Source: Phymatolithon calcareum
Lineage: Eukaryota > Rhodophyta > Florideophyceae > Hapalidiales
Length of the DNA: 64,000 nt
Direction of reading: 5' to 3'
Assembly: GCA_977006965.1 (NCBI GenBank)
Contig: OZ345357.1
Span: 2,170,001 to 2,234,000, forward strand
A program made the translations under genes and the position numbers. The notes under the pieces are model-generated. The model ran no database searches and was not told where the DNA came from. It saw only the letters and a program-made list of their open reading frames with translations. How positions within the stretch are numbered: the stretch's first letter is position 1; each line of letters starts with the position of its first letter. Below, in pieces: positions 40,213 to 50,007 of the stretch.

Positions 40213-40512
40213 ACATCCCCAATGATAACTATCAAGTTCAATTGAATCTTGCGTGTGACATCCTTGACTGACAGCATCTCGACTCAATGAATATATTCAT
40301 TGAGCCGAGATGCTGTCAGTTATTGATTGAGCAAATTCTAACTGCCATTAAGCTCCACCTATTGTACTGTTTATAGGTTTCAAGAAAGACCGTACGTATA
40401 AAGAAAGTAGAACCCCCCCTCACGGAAGTGCATCGAACAACAGAGAGAAGACCGATCAACCCTATGATAGCTATCAGGCTTACTTGATGCCTGCGTGTGA
40501 CATACTTGGGCG
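40213..40512. repeat. ~50-bp direct repeats flanking a palindrome
   Basis: CCCAATGATAACTATCAAG...CTTGCGTGTGACATCCTTG (40216-40266) recurs in diverged form as CCCTATGATAGCTATCAGG...CTGCGTGTGACATACTTGG (about 40460-40510), 243 bp apart. The palindrome at 40267-40320 lies between them. The unit ends shortly before LINE copy 2 starts. Confidence 0.6.
40267..40320. repeat. 54-bp near-perfect palindrome
   Basis: The two 27-nt arms, starting ACTGACAGCATCTCG, are reverse complements with a single mismatched pair and no spacer. Such a sequence can extrude a cruciform. It is not part of a gene. Confidence 0.9.
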
Positions 40513-40549
40513 CATCCGATTCAATCATATTCTTTAGTTTTTCATAGCT

Positions 40550-42486
40550 TTGGCACTTACAGAGGTGTGCATGCTTCGAAAGTCTCCAACTGGAAAAGCC
40601 CCAGGTGTGGACGAGATCAAATCTGAAATGCTGAAGCTAGACGTACCTCTGAATGCGGAGGTTCTTACAGCCCTATGGGAAGCCTGTGGGAGGTGCGGAG
40701 ACATGCCAATGTACTGGCAGAAGGCCCTATTGGTACCTATTCACAAGAAGGGACCACACCACGAACCTGAAAATTATCGCCCAATATCCCTGCTCAGTCA
40801 TGCAAGGAAAGTTATTGAAACGGCAATAGATAGTATGCTCCGCGGGGTTTACACCAACCACTGGTTCCAACTCGGGTTCCAAAAAGGGAAAAGTACAGAA
40901 CTCGCAATCCTAAGAGCCACGGAACTATTGAAAGGCCAACAAAGGTGCGTAGCAGTACTGGACCTCAAGGCAGCATACGACACTGTCCCAAGAAAACATC
41001 TGGTGGCCAGAATGAGACAGGTACTGCCACCAAAGCTATGCGCTATGACGGAAGCATTCTTGACACCGTCCTGGGTGTCAACCATCGGAGATACTGATAA
41101 GAACTTGTTTCTAGTGGACAGAGGAGTACCACAGGGGTCCCCTCTCAGTCCAAGTCTATACAACATCTTCATGGACGAGTTTGCGGAACGCATGGGAGAA
41201 GTGCCCAGAGATTGGGCCGACGTTCCTTCAATCCTCTTCGCAGACGACGTAATTCTCCTAGCGAAATCACCTTCCGCTCTGCAGGGATTGCTAGACAAAG
41301 CCACTCAATGGGCCCAAGAACGAGGGATGACATGGAACACGAAACAAGGAAAAAGCGAGATACTTGAATCGGATGAGACAGCGGGCGTGACATTCCAGCT
41401 GGCTAATAAGGCCCTCGCACATGTCGCGGAAGTCACCTACCTCGGAGTATCCCTAGGATCAGAGGGGGTTACAGATACACTGATGTTGCAACGCCTCAAG
41501 AAGGCTAGGATCGCTCTGTACGAGCTCCGTGCACTAGGGGTATTCAAGAAGGGAATTGGCATACATAAATGCATCCAAGTATACAAGGCATTAATCCAGC
41601 CACGCTGGGTGTACGCTATGCACTTAACACCGTGGACAGAAAATGTCCAGAGCGCGGTCAAGGAAGTTGAACAAACGTTTTTCAGACAAGTCTTCGGGCC
41701 ACTGGCACGAGGAAAGACGGATAGACTTCGCCTAATATGTCGAATCCAAGCTGCTTCCCATCGACGGGAAATACTAGCTTTCAAGATGCTGAAAAGGATC
41801 CATGGCGAAGAAAGAAAAGTTTCTGATGCAAATACCAGAGAGAAGAAATTCAGAAGAGCTTCAAACCACAAGTAACGACATCACATCGATGGAAACCAGA
41901 GAACCGTTTGATGAAGCGATGAAGCACATAATAGCGAACCAATCTGCAGAAGAACTCCGATCAGCATTCCTGAAAAAGGAAGGAGAGAGCCTTGAATCAA
42001 AGAGAAAGAGGAAAATTCCGTACGACAAGACAAGAGAACTCCCTGCAATACTCAAATTTCCACAACTGAAACACAGGCAACTGGCGGTTCAGTACGCCTT
42101 GGGAAGATTTCCCCAAGTGTCTACCACACTGATGGTAGATAGATTCGGAAACAAAGTCAGACCGCACATGGAGACCCTGGATCGCAAATTGTCAGCCTAT
42201 GAACTCAAGGAAGACGACAGAGCGGCAACTGAGAAGGCATTAGATGACCTTCTGCTCTTCAGCAAAAGCATCATCGAGAGTATGCAGCATGAAGAAGACC
42301 TGTACTGAAAGAAGAAGCGACGCCTCGAAACTGCTACGAAGACCAATCAAAACAACCGAACACTTCTAGGGTCTCAGATAGAATGCCAGACATAAGAGTA
42401 GAGCCGCCCTAGCGAGGGCAGCACCTGAGGAAGCCCTGCCCGTATATTCGTATGACTGCGGGGCTTTAAAAAATTGCAATAAAAAA
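40550..42486 (+). mobile_element. LINE copy 2 with reverse transcriptase, 5'-truncated
   Basis: The frame from 40550 (TTG, no ATG; a stop lies just upstream) encodes a non-LTR reverse transcriptase of 441 residues. Visible are GKAPGVDEIKSEML, ENYRPISLLSHARKVIE, VAVLDLKAAYDTV, GVPQGSPLSPSLYNIFMDEF and the catalytic FADDVILLA. One extra base near 41799, relative to copy 1, splits the tail into a second frame (41802-42308) ending in ...HEEDLY. There is no RNase H. The 3' UTR ends TTTAAAAAATTGCAATAAAAAAA at about 42486 and is followed at once by the gag sequence that begins with the 15-bp duplication. The 5' half of the element is missing. Confidence 0.9.
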
Positions 42487-43422
42487 AGAAAGCGGTGCGA
42501 AGATGAGGTCAACGAGAAGAAGAAGGAAGTCCCGTCTATGACCGTGGTATCTTTCAGGGTGTCAATCGACAGGAGCCTTCTCGAGTCCATGTTCTTCCGA
42601 GAGAAGTTCAATGACATATCAAGAGCTAAAACAGCTGGAGCTCTGACATCGAACAATATTCAAAAGTTTATTGAAGGTTTGGTGCAGAAGAATGAAGACG
42701 AACAGGAACACCCGGAAATCATAGAGAAAGTTCTACACAGTCTTCGAATGCCAATGCACGTCGTACAAGCGGAGGCAAGGATTCTGGACTTTGCTAGAGA
42801 TTTCTTCTCAAGATTAGAAGAAGCTGGGTACCCGAACTTCAAGCAAAACAATCCGAAGCAAACCATAGTCCTCATGAAGGATAAGGTTTTCCCAACAACT
42901 TTTAAGAAGGTAATAGAAAGGCACCTCAAATATCAGCAAGGATTGAAAGAGGACCTCAGAGCCTATATCAATTTATTGTGCAAGGAAGCTGAGTTTTCTC
43001 AAAGAGCAGAAGGCATGCGCCCTAACGGTACACAATCAACACCGAAGAAGACGCAAATATCTGGATCCCAAGTGGACACGAAACCAAAGAAATGGATTCC
43101 AGTATGTCTTAATCCTCCATGTAAAACCGAAGGAAAAAAGCACTTCCTAAGCGACTGCGAAGATTGCGAGGAAGATGAGAAGAAACGGCTATTGGAGGAA
43201 CACAAGAAGAAGAAAAAGAACAAGAAAGGTGCGAAGAAAGTGTCGAGCCGAAACAGCGACGCGTATCCAACAAATACCGCACTTATTAAGGAAAGATTTG
43301 GGGAAGTGGAGTCAAGAATGACATGCGCGGATGTGGGGTCAGATATCAATCTGATGCCTCCGGACCTTTTTGCAACGTTAATGGAAACCGGGGCCCGAAT
43401 ATTGGAGAAACAACAAGTCTAG
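42487..43422 (+). pseudogene. gag: LTR-retrotransposon gag-protease, 3' part
   Basis: This continues the gag frame that stops at 27628. The first codons RKRCE repeat the last five of the 5' part, then DEVNEKKKEVPSM follows. A helical capsid-like region runs to about 43000. A cysteine cluster CLNPPCKTEGKKHFLSDCEDC resembles the zinc knuckle of some Ty3/Gypsy elements, and a Lys-rich stretch follows. Next is a protease-like start, MTCADVGSDINLMPPDLFATL, where retroviral-type proteases have DTG/DSG followed by a hydrophobic strand. Stops follow from 43420. There is no RT or integrase downstream, so the element is truncated. Confidence 0.75.
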
Positions 43423-43902
43423 CATAGCGGACCTGCTTTCTACATCTGAGCTTCATAAGCGGCCAGAAACTATCAGAGGAGGCATTAAAATCACATTCCC
43501 CGAAACATCAAGCCCCTTCTGATACTCAACAAGCAAATGCGGTTTCGTGCACGACACGCGTGTGTAGATGGGCTGGCGTGTGGTACGATATCGACAGGCA
43601 TTCAATAGGACTTTGAAGAAGAGTGAGATACCTACGCGCCTGGAACAGGTAGCCGTTCGAATAAGAAAGTTGCCCGACATCCTTTGGTTGACTACGATTT
43701 GGAACGAGGGAAACACGGAGAATTCTAAAAGAACGCACTTCAGAAATGTGACTGCAGCTACTGCTTGCTGCACCAACTACTTGCTCCACATTTATCTTAA
43801 ATGAGCTCTCCCGCCTCAACCACCTACGTCTCGACAATGTCCCCCAAAAGAAACAACAAAAACTACTTTAAGCGCGAACGGACGAGACTTGCCACTCAAC
43901 CA

Positions 43903-44370
43903 TCAAATGTCCCCGTAAGAGATAATATCACGCGACCCAGATCCTGGACGCCAAGTCATTTCCGGAGGTAGAACTGCATCCAGATCATGAAACCGCCAAC
44001 GGCTGTTCCTCTTCTTCTTCTGTATGACGGGAACTGGACCACTCTTCGCAGACTTAGCAGTCTGATGGTTTGCATTTTTGGGCGAACGGTTCGCACTTTT
44101 CGCCGGACCACTCTTCGTCGACTTAGTGGGCGGACGGTTTGCATGTTTCGGCGCCGGCCAAAGACGCTTACGCTTCATAACAATCGGGCCCTCCGCAAGT
44201 GCAGTGAGGATTCGGGAGTCCGCTTTCATCTTCTTCGCCTTCGTCTTGTTCTTCCGCTTCTTCACGATACTGCCAGCGACTGCATTTCCAAACCCATTTT
44301 TCTTCTTCGAATCCATTACCACACCTTTGGCTTCCTTTTCGTCATCTTTCCCTCCAGAAAAAAGACCCAT
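43903..44370 (-). CDS. Small basic protein of unknown function, repeat-unit copy B (155 aa)
   Basis: The ATG at 44370 opens MGLFSGGKDDEKEAKG. The frame stays open further upstream to 44625 without another ATG, unlike copy A. The protein is Lys/Arg-rich. Relative to copy A it carries an in-frame internal amplification of about 66 nt (units like TKSGPAKSANR, AKSAKSGPVP). LTALAEGPIVMKRKRLW and the C-terminal block (QKKKRNSRWRFHDLDAV ... DIISYGDI) are kept. It has no recognised domain and is possibly nuclear by composition. Two diverged copies with only in-frame changes argue for a real protein, either a host gene family or a transposable-element ORF. Confidence 0.5.
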   Translation of the reverse strand: MGLFSGGKDDEKEAKGVVMDSKKKNGFGNAVAGSIVKKRKNKTKAKKMKADSRILTALAEGPIVMKRKRLWPAPKHANRPPTKSTKSGPAKSANRSPKNANHQTAKSAKSGPVPVIQKKKRNSRWRFHDLDAVLPPEMTWRPGSGSRDIISYGDI

Positions 44371-44414
44371 TCTGGGGGTCGGCACAAGCAACTCGTTGCT
44401 CCGCTGTTGGATGT

Positions 44415-44462
44415 TCGATGGTTCCCTTGTGCTGAGCGATGGAGATCGGGTGGTTAAATACC
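44415..44462 (-). promoter_or_regulatory. Candidate core promoter with TATTTAA box, copy B
   Basis: TATTTAA at 44460-44454 lies about 90 nt upstream of the ATG. The surrounding 40 nt are nearly identical to copy A (CGATGGAGATCGGGTGGTTA on the plus strand), more conserved than the flanks. Confidence 0.5.
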
Positions 44463-44524
44463 GCCATATATCCGCCGAAGCTGAAATGTGGACAGGAATT
44501 TGCCGTTGCACTAACCTGACCGAG

Positions 44525-45115
44525 CCGACACCGAGATGCAATTCCGCTCTCTGCAGTTTTTTGGTTGTAAATTGTGGAATATCACGGAGATTGTGTTCTA
44601 CAAGTTTCCGTTGAGGCGAAGCCACGCCATCTGGGTCACTATCGGTGGAGAACCGACATTAAGATGCACCTCCGTCGTCGGAATTTATTCGTTGCAAGTT
44701 TCCACACGCCGGTATGCTGCACCAGCACTGTGATCGTGTGGTCAAGCTCGGCAGCAAACCGACACCGAGTTGCAATCTTGAAAATTTTGTTGGAAGGCGG
44801 AATAGCATTGGTCGAGGTCAAGCCTCGCCATCTGCGTCACTGTTGGCATCGAACCGACGTCAAGGGGATATGTGTTGATTTATTTTTAAGAGCTCCCAAG
44901 GCCTCTCTTCAAGAGTAACAGACCGACGTCAAGAAGCACCCGTCCTCTGCTTGCACTTCGGTTGTCAGGTTGCAATGTTCAGAACGTCCCAATAGCACTG
45001 TGATAGTGTGCACCGAATTTACCGCGAGATCAAACTACGGTGTCGGCAGTGAACTGAAGCCGAGACGAAATTCCGCGTTCTGAAATTTCCGTCGCCTCAA
45101 GGCCTCAGGTCAGGT
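44525..45115 (-). repeat. Array of diverged monomers upstream of copy B ORF
   Basis: Blocks opening with CCGACACCGAGATGCAATTCCG-like words lie at about 44525, 44653, 44759, 44854, 44922 and 45053, spaced 68-131 nt. The same internal words seen in copy A recur (AATAGCACTGTGATAGTGTG, GAGGTCAAGCC). Units are more diverged and unequal in length than in copy A. Confidence 0.6.
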
Positions 45116-46336
45116 TGAACTGTGCATTGTACAATCGAAACACCGCAACGCTTAGCGACCGCCCTGCTGACGAACCCTGTGTCAATGTAGCTATACGTCA
45201 TTCTACAGTGTGGGAATCTATTCCCCGCCTCTATAGGTTATTCCAACAATGAGCGTTCCTGTCAACCTACGTTGCCGGCATTTTGAGAATGCCGCCCTTG
45301 CATTTGCTGCAAGTGGCTGCTCGTGGTGTTGTGTTGAAGTGGTTCACTGCACAAAAAATAGGCCCATGAAGAGCGCTTCAAGTTCACTTCAGAAATTCAC
45401 CCACAGATAGCTACTCTACAATGAACTCATTTTGGAACGCATACACAGCTTCACATCTTTCGAGACAGGACGAAACACGTTTGTCGGCCAAGCTGCATTG
45501 TCAATCACGGAAGGGACTCCGTCTAGACTGAACGATGGAACGAAATCAAGAAAAGTGCCGGGGAACATGGCCAAGATGGACGACCAATTTTAATAGGGCG
45601 CCCAGCTTGGCCATGTTACCCTGCTTTGATTTTATTCCGCAACATGCGATGCTTGCTCTCCGAGATTATAACTCCTTGTCACTCAGTCTACAAGAAAGTC
45701 TCGCCTTCAGCATCTATAAACCTATGCTCCGTTCGATTGTTTCATGAAGCGCCGCAGAAAAGAACAACGCGTACACTCACTACGCAGTTTAAGCTGTGTT
45801 CCTTAAGGTCATAAGCATCTACCACTCTAGCCCAACACGGGAGATTGAACAACCCGATGGTTTCCGCAAATGGTACGCAAACGGTCGTTCTAAAAGTGAC
45901 GCCAGCATACGCTGCTTAGACATTTACGACGAGTAAAGTCGTGACACTGCAGAGAAGAGAAAAGTCAGGAGATTAGACGTATCGTCTTATTGTGTAATCA
46001 GTTGTCCCATAATCCAGTTGACGAAACCATTTGGCGATCACTAAATTTTGGGACTCCGAAAAACAATCGCCAAACTGGTACAGTCATGGGTATCACGCCG
46101 AATGATCTTTTCGACGTACACAGGTTGAATACTCCTGGCTTCGACGCACTGATGCCTCCCACAAAAGCGTTTACGAAAAAATTTGTGGGTAACATTCTAC
46201 CGACGTTCTCGAGGAACGCAGGGGCAACTCATTTCTTTTACATGATTTCAAAGACACAAATCTGGCAATGTGACGGAACACCTACTGTAGTTTGCATAGG
46301 TCCCATGTGACCAGCATACACAGATTACGAAATATT
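45116..46336. other. Gene-free region
   Basis: No gene is supported. The open frame 45990-46310 starts at TTG and has no recognisable domain. An imperfect inverted repeat lies around AACATGGCCAAG (about 45567) and CTTGGCCATGTT (about 45608). Confidence 0.4.
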
Positions 46337-48379
46337 CTAATTAGTCGCGGTATGACGACCGGTTTGAGCAGCTTTTCCGTAGTAGCCCTGCTTTCCATGC
46401 ACTGCTATCGGTGGGCTGGGGAGAGATGGGTCTTCCGTGTTACGCAGAAGAAACTTAGGATCAGCATAACCAACAGTGAAAAATGTGTAAACTGTCTGAT
46501 ACAGCGCCTTATAAAAAGCGTTCCTCAATCCACGAGAACGAGCTTCGCACCAATAATACAAAACAGCACACCAAGGTTGCGTTAGAAGCCGAATCTGATC
46601 TGAAAGCTCTAGGAAAAATAAAATGAAAAACATACCTGTGGGGTCCAGCAGCGGATGTGGCACAGCATAATTAAAGGGATAAATGAAGAACTCATGTCCC
46701 GACTCACCCCCTCCGCAATCCGAATAGAACTTCTTATTCGTCGGGATATCTGCTGCATCCTCATCCTCCGTTAAGATCATGAACATCTGCACCTGTTTCG
46801 ACTTGAACACGCCCTGATACTTCGCCGAGCTTGTCAGCGACCCGCCATGACGCCCAGCCGCTGTGAACGCGGAGACCGGGAACGGAGTGGCCGGATCCCA
46901 GGCGAAGTCCTTGGCAACGCTGAGCGGTCCGATATAATTGACAAGTGATCGTTTTGTGCCCGGATATTCCTCATACAATTCCATAAGCGGTGCCATGGCA
47001 ATGCAACGCGTGATTCGGTCCGGATTCATCGACGCCACTGAGAGAGCGGCGGCACCCCCCACAGAGAGACCGGTCACATGCACGGGTCCCGGATGAGCGT
47101 CGAGGAGTCTGAGCTGTTCTGTACCCACGTTGGCGTAATCTCTATGAGTACTGTTGAAAAATTTGCTGAAATTCGGATCCTCATCCTGATCCAGCGAGGT
47201 CATGTAATCCTGTGCGGACATCACACGCTCAAAATCTGGGTTAACCTGACGCAACTTGGTGAGCAAACGTGGAATGAGTGCCGGGTTCTCTTGCGCCTGT
47301 TGCAACAGAGTTGCCAGTTCTTCACTTTTGAATATATCCTGCGCAACACTACTGCCGCCAAACGCCTCAGACAGTTTTGTGGTGGGCCAGTAGTGACCTG
47401 TGAACATGTGACCGGCCAGCATGGTGTTAAAGATGTCGTAACCCTGATCGTACAGGTAGCGATTGAGGATGCGGTGATCGTAATGCCTGCCGGCAAAGCC
47501 GTGGAAGGTTACGATGAGACCACGGATTTTCGTGCCCGCTTCATGGAACATAAACGTGGGGACCTCGCGAATAGCAGATGGAGCGGATGCTTTTGCGTTG
47601 GTGATGTAGTTATCGATTTTCTGAATGCAGTCGTTGTACTGCTCCTGGGTGACGATCACATCCGGTTCCGGAATTGTTGGGCGCGGTTTCGCCTCTTTGG
47701 GGTTCTCTACAGCGCCGATCACGAGACCGCTGATGAAGGGGTTCTCGGCGGTGCCCTTCTTGACGACAATTTGGAGTTGGGAATCGACCTTGACGTTCTG
47801 GATGTTGATTTTATACACGGTGTTCCCACCGGCCTTGTCGAACACATCGATGTTGGTGTATTCGTAGGTCTGAAGACCATGGATGGCTACGTCGAAGACA
47901 CGCTTGCCGACGGCAAAGTTGCCTTTGAAGGTCTCGCAAAAGACAAGGGTGACGTCATACTCTCCCGGAACGGGAACATTGATGGTGTAGCCGAAATCGT
48001 TCGATGCCCAACGGTGGCTACGTCCGAATGAGGCGAAATCAGGATTTTCCGCCGTGACGTCGACACTGGGGTTACTGAAAGCATAAGACTTTCCAAACAC
48101 AGAGACGAGATCGTTCGATTCAAAGCCTTGGCCCGCAGATCCGCAATTGATAAAGGCGATTGGTGGGCCATGGGCAACAGGGGCTGGCTCTCTGGCGATA
48201 GGGATAGCAATGGGGACTTCTTCCGTCGGAGGTTCCACGGGTTCCACAACGGGATCGACAACCGGTTTAACAACGGGATCGGTAACGGCAGGACGTGGCC
48301 CTTCGCCTGCAGGATCGACAACAGGTTTCACGATAGGGGTCTCTTCCACAGGAAAGAAGGTCGATACGGTGTTCCCCAT
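46337..48379 (-). CDS. Malectin-domain plus alpha/beta-hydrolase fusion protein
   Basis: The ATG at 48379 gives MGNTVSTFF, a fitting N-myristoylation site (Gly2, Ser6); the frame upstream has only a TTG. A Pro/Val/Glu-rich linker with repeated KPVVDP units runs to about residue 70. A malectin-like carbohydrate-binding domain (about 73-225) starts IAFINCGSAGQGF and has PGEYDVTLVFCETF. From about 295 an alpha/beta hydrolase follows, with GLIVTFHGFAG (oxyanion region), nucleophile elbow GLSVGG, acid candidate in LTEDEDAAD and histidine in ESGHEFF. Malectin binds glucose-rich glycans, so the hydrolase may act on glycoconjugates or lipids at a membrane; this is inference. A 93-nt intron is possible near the 3' end, so the protein is 680 residues unspliced or about 649 spliced. 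Confidence 0.8.
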   Translation of the reverse strand: MGNTVSTFFPVEETPIVKPVVDPAGEGPRPAVTDPVVKPVVDPVVEPVEPPTEEVPIAIPIAREPAPVAHGPPIAFINCGSAGQGFESNDLVSVFGKSYAFSNPSVDVTAENPDFASFGRSHRWASNDFGYTINVPVPGEYDVTLVFCETFKGNFAVGKRVFDVAIHGLQTYEYTNIDVFDKAGGNTVYKINIQNVKVDSQLQIVVKKGTAENPFISGLVIGAVENPKEAKPRPTIPEPDVIVTQEQYNDCIQKIDNYITNAKASAPSAIREVPTFMFHEAGTKIRGLIVTFHGFAGRHYDHRILNRYLYDQGYDIFNTMLAGHMFTGHYWPTTKLSEAFGGSSVAQDIFKSEELATLLQQAQENPALIPRLLTKLRQVNPDFERVMSAQDYMTSLDQDEDPNFSKFFNSTHRDYANVGTEQLRLLDAHPGPVHVTGLSVGGAAALSVASMNPDRITRCIAMAPLMELYEEYPGTKRSLVNYIGPLSVAKDFAWDPATPFPVSAFTAAGRHGGSLTSSAKYQGVFKSKQVQMFMILTEDEDAADIPTNKKFYSDCGGGESGHEFFIYPFNYAVPHPLLDPTGMFFILFFLELSDQIRLLTQPWCAVLYYWCEARSRGLRNAFYKALYQTVYTFFTVGYADPKFLLRNTEDPSLPSPPIAVHGKQGYYGKAAQTGRHTATN
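46543..46635 (-). other. Possible intron near the 3' end of the malectin-hydrolase gene
   Basis: On the minus strand CACAG/GTATGTTTTTCATTTT at 46635 looks like a donor, a CTAAC branch-like word lies inside, and GCGAAG at 46543 could be the acceptor. The 93-nt stretch is a multiple of three without a stop, so it could be retained or spliced. It encodes an out-of-place hydrophobic segment, MFFILFFLEL, which supports an intron. Confidence 0.5.
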
Positions 48380-48531
48380 GTTGATGGTCAAATTGACAGA
48401 ATACGCGTGATGAGTTGCCTAGGAAGCGTCAAGATGGGATCCGCTTGACTAAATGGGTTCGTTGAAAAACGGGTCCAGGTTCGAAAGAAGGTTGCTTGAT
48501 TCTAAATAAGGAAAAAAGTGCATCCATGGTA

Positions 48532-48932
48532 TACAGTCAGACCTCGATAAATGGAACCTCTTTTTTAGAATAACCTCGGTTAGCAGCATAATCGAGTGCT
48601 CCACGAAAACCGTATCCTCCTAAATTTAACGAAAATTAAAGGATTCTAGAATATTTGATAGGAGCATTACTTCATGTTCGAGGTCACGGGCATACCTTAA
48701 ATTTTGTTATAATTTTGTTTAGCGTACACGGAGCATATCCTCACTCGTAGAATACTGTAAGTACTTTTCATGTTTCTCCTGCCATTGGCATACAGTACAG
48801 TAGAATATGGCTACTGTTCGGCACACGTGTGATCCAAAACTTATGATTCAAAATTCGACTTGAGAATAACCTCGATTTTGAGAATATTGGACCATTCCAC
48901 ATTGCCCATCCATTTATCGAGGTCTGACTGTA
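48532..48932. mobile_element. Pogo/Tigger-like MITE with TA target duplication
   Basis: The 397-bp element (48534-48930) has terminal inverted repeats identical over 22 bp, beginning CAGTCAGACCTCGATAAATG, flanked on both sides by TA (48532-48533, 48931-48932). Subterminal AGAATAACCTCG words occur near both ends. TIRs starting CAG(T/G) with an ACCTCG word and TA duplications fit non-autonomous pogo/Tigger-type members of the Tc1/mariner group. It has no ORF. Confidence 0.85.
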
Positions 48933-48985
48933 CACCGACAAGGTGACTCGGGCGCGGCGAAACACATAACTTCAACAACGAAACA

Positions 48986-49356
48986 CAGCAATCAGGGGAG
49001 TGTCATGGGGGGGGAGTAACGCGAAGTGGTTATCATACCGCTTTTTTGGAGTTGTGTCTGAAGTGTATGTTTGATTCATCTTCGCAGGGCTGAAATTGTT
49101 TCATAAAAATTAGAATGAAAGAGGAAAATCAGGCCCAAGTCGTCTGAACATTGGCACCTGCCAATGTAGCGGTCGCTCTCGTTGCAGTATTCTATTTTGT
49201 GGTTATAAACAATAAAAATAATCTGCAAAGAAGATTTGTTTTGATACTTACCGAGCTCATAATTTAGCCGGCACATCGATGCTATAATTTTTTCGTACAA
49301 TTTTTGAAACCTCAAAATGTTGCGTTACTCCCCCCATAACACTCCCCTGCAGCAAT
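48986..49356. mobile_element. hAT-like MITE with 7-bp target duplication
   Basis: The 357-bp element (48993-49349) starts CAGGGGAGTGTCATGGGG and ends with its near-complement CCCCATAACACTCCCCTG. The TIRs are about 28 bp with a G-run length difference of two. The direct repeat CAGCAAT flanks it at 48986-48992 and 49350-49356. The CAGGG terminus suggests the hAT group, although hAT duplications are normally 8 bp. It has no ORF and lies 62 bp from the Tigger-like MITE. Confidence 0.8.
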
Positions 49357-49557
49357 GGACTTGTACCTGTCAGCTCCTTGGACCGCTTCCAGAGAAGCAG
49401 GCGCCGTTGAGTAAAACTACGTCACACCTGCGCGGTGACCATATGGCATAATTTACTGCACAGCGAATGCACGCATACACGTGTAATCAATAGCCGAAAC
49501 GAATAAGCACGCGGCAGTGGCAGGGGACGGCCGCATATATGTCCGTGGCTGGTGTTG
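49357..49557. other. Short gene-free region
   Basis: Nothing is recognised between the MITE and the BTB relic. Confidence 0.3.
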
Positions 49558-49908
49558 CTACACGTTGCGCAAGACGTTTTCGATCAGCTTCGAGTTATTC
49601 TCTACTTCAAGAACAACACATAGCGTGGTGAGTACGTGTTGATTTACGAGATGCAGCGCATGCATCGGACGATATCTAATGTAGGCAATGTCGAGAGCGG
49701 CATGTGCGACGAGTGGTGATGGCTTGGCGGGTAGAGGCCGGATCGTGTACAGTAGTGCGAATGACTTTGTGAGAACTACTGGTCGAGTACTATTGCTGAG
49801 GTAGATGCTAGGACGAATGAATGTGCAAGTAGTTCGGGTGCTTGAAAAACATTGCAAAAAGAACGGGTGGATACATCGAGTCCTTGTGCCCGTAGTAAAG
49901 ATAGTCAC
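49558..49908 (-). pseudogene. Decayed BTB-domain fragment
   Basis: The minus-strand frame reads ...RPVVLTKSFALLYTIRPLPAKPS, then HAALDIAYIRYRPMHALHLVNQ. This lines up with the BTB part of the broken gene at 36 kb (PVLAKSFASHTSSPLL..., HAALAVAYDVQSPMRALHLADL). It is a second, more decayed paralogue with no BACK domain recognised. Confidence 0.5.
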
Positions 49909-50007
49909 TAAGGTCGTAAAAGGCAGTCTGTCGTATGTAGCAGTTTGTAAAAGTCTAGTTACATGTGGATATGGCTATGGAAATGCTTCATGAATCTTCA
50001 ATCGTCG

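Larger units (their letters stand above)
43700..45115 (-). repeat. Dispersed ~1.4-kb unit, copy B (ORF plus upstream monomers)
   Basis: This is the second copy of the unit at 23300-24690, with the same order: 3' flank (CGCACTTCAGAAATGTGACTG, CTCTCCCGCCTCAACCACC), ORF, TATTTAA box, monomer array. The border toward lower coordinates lies within or beside gag-element debris. Confidence 0.75.

Noticed and set aside
40550-42486. LINE copy 2 as a complete element
   Set aside because: The RT frame opens without an ATG just after a stop, and there is no endonuclease domain or ORF1 upstream, so it is 5'-truncated.
45990-46310. 106-codon plus-strand frame
   Set aside because: It starts at TTG, has no family signature, and lies in repeat-rich DNA; support is insufficient for a gene call.
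47078-48031. 317-codon plus-strand open frame
   Set aside because: It is antisense to the malectin-hydrolase gene, whose minus-strand frame has clear domains and catalytic motifs.
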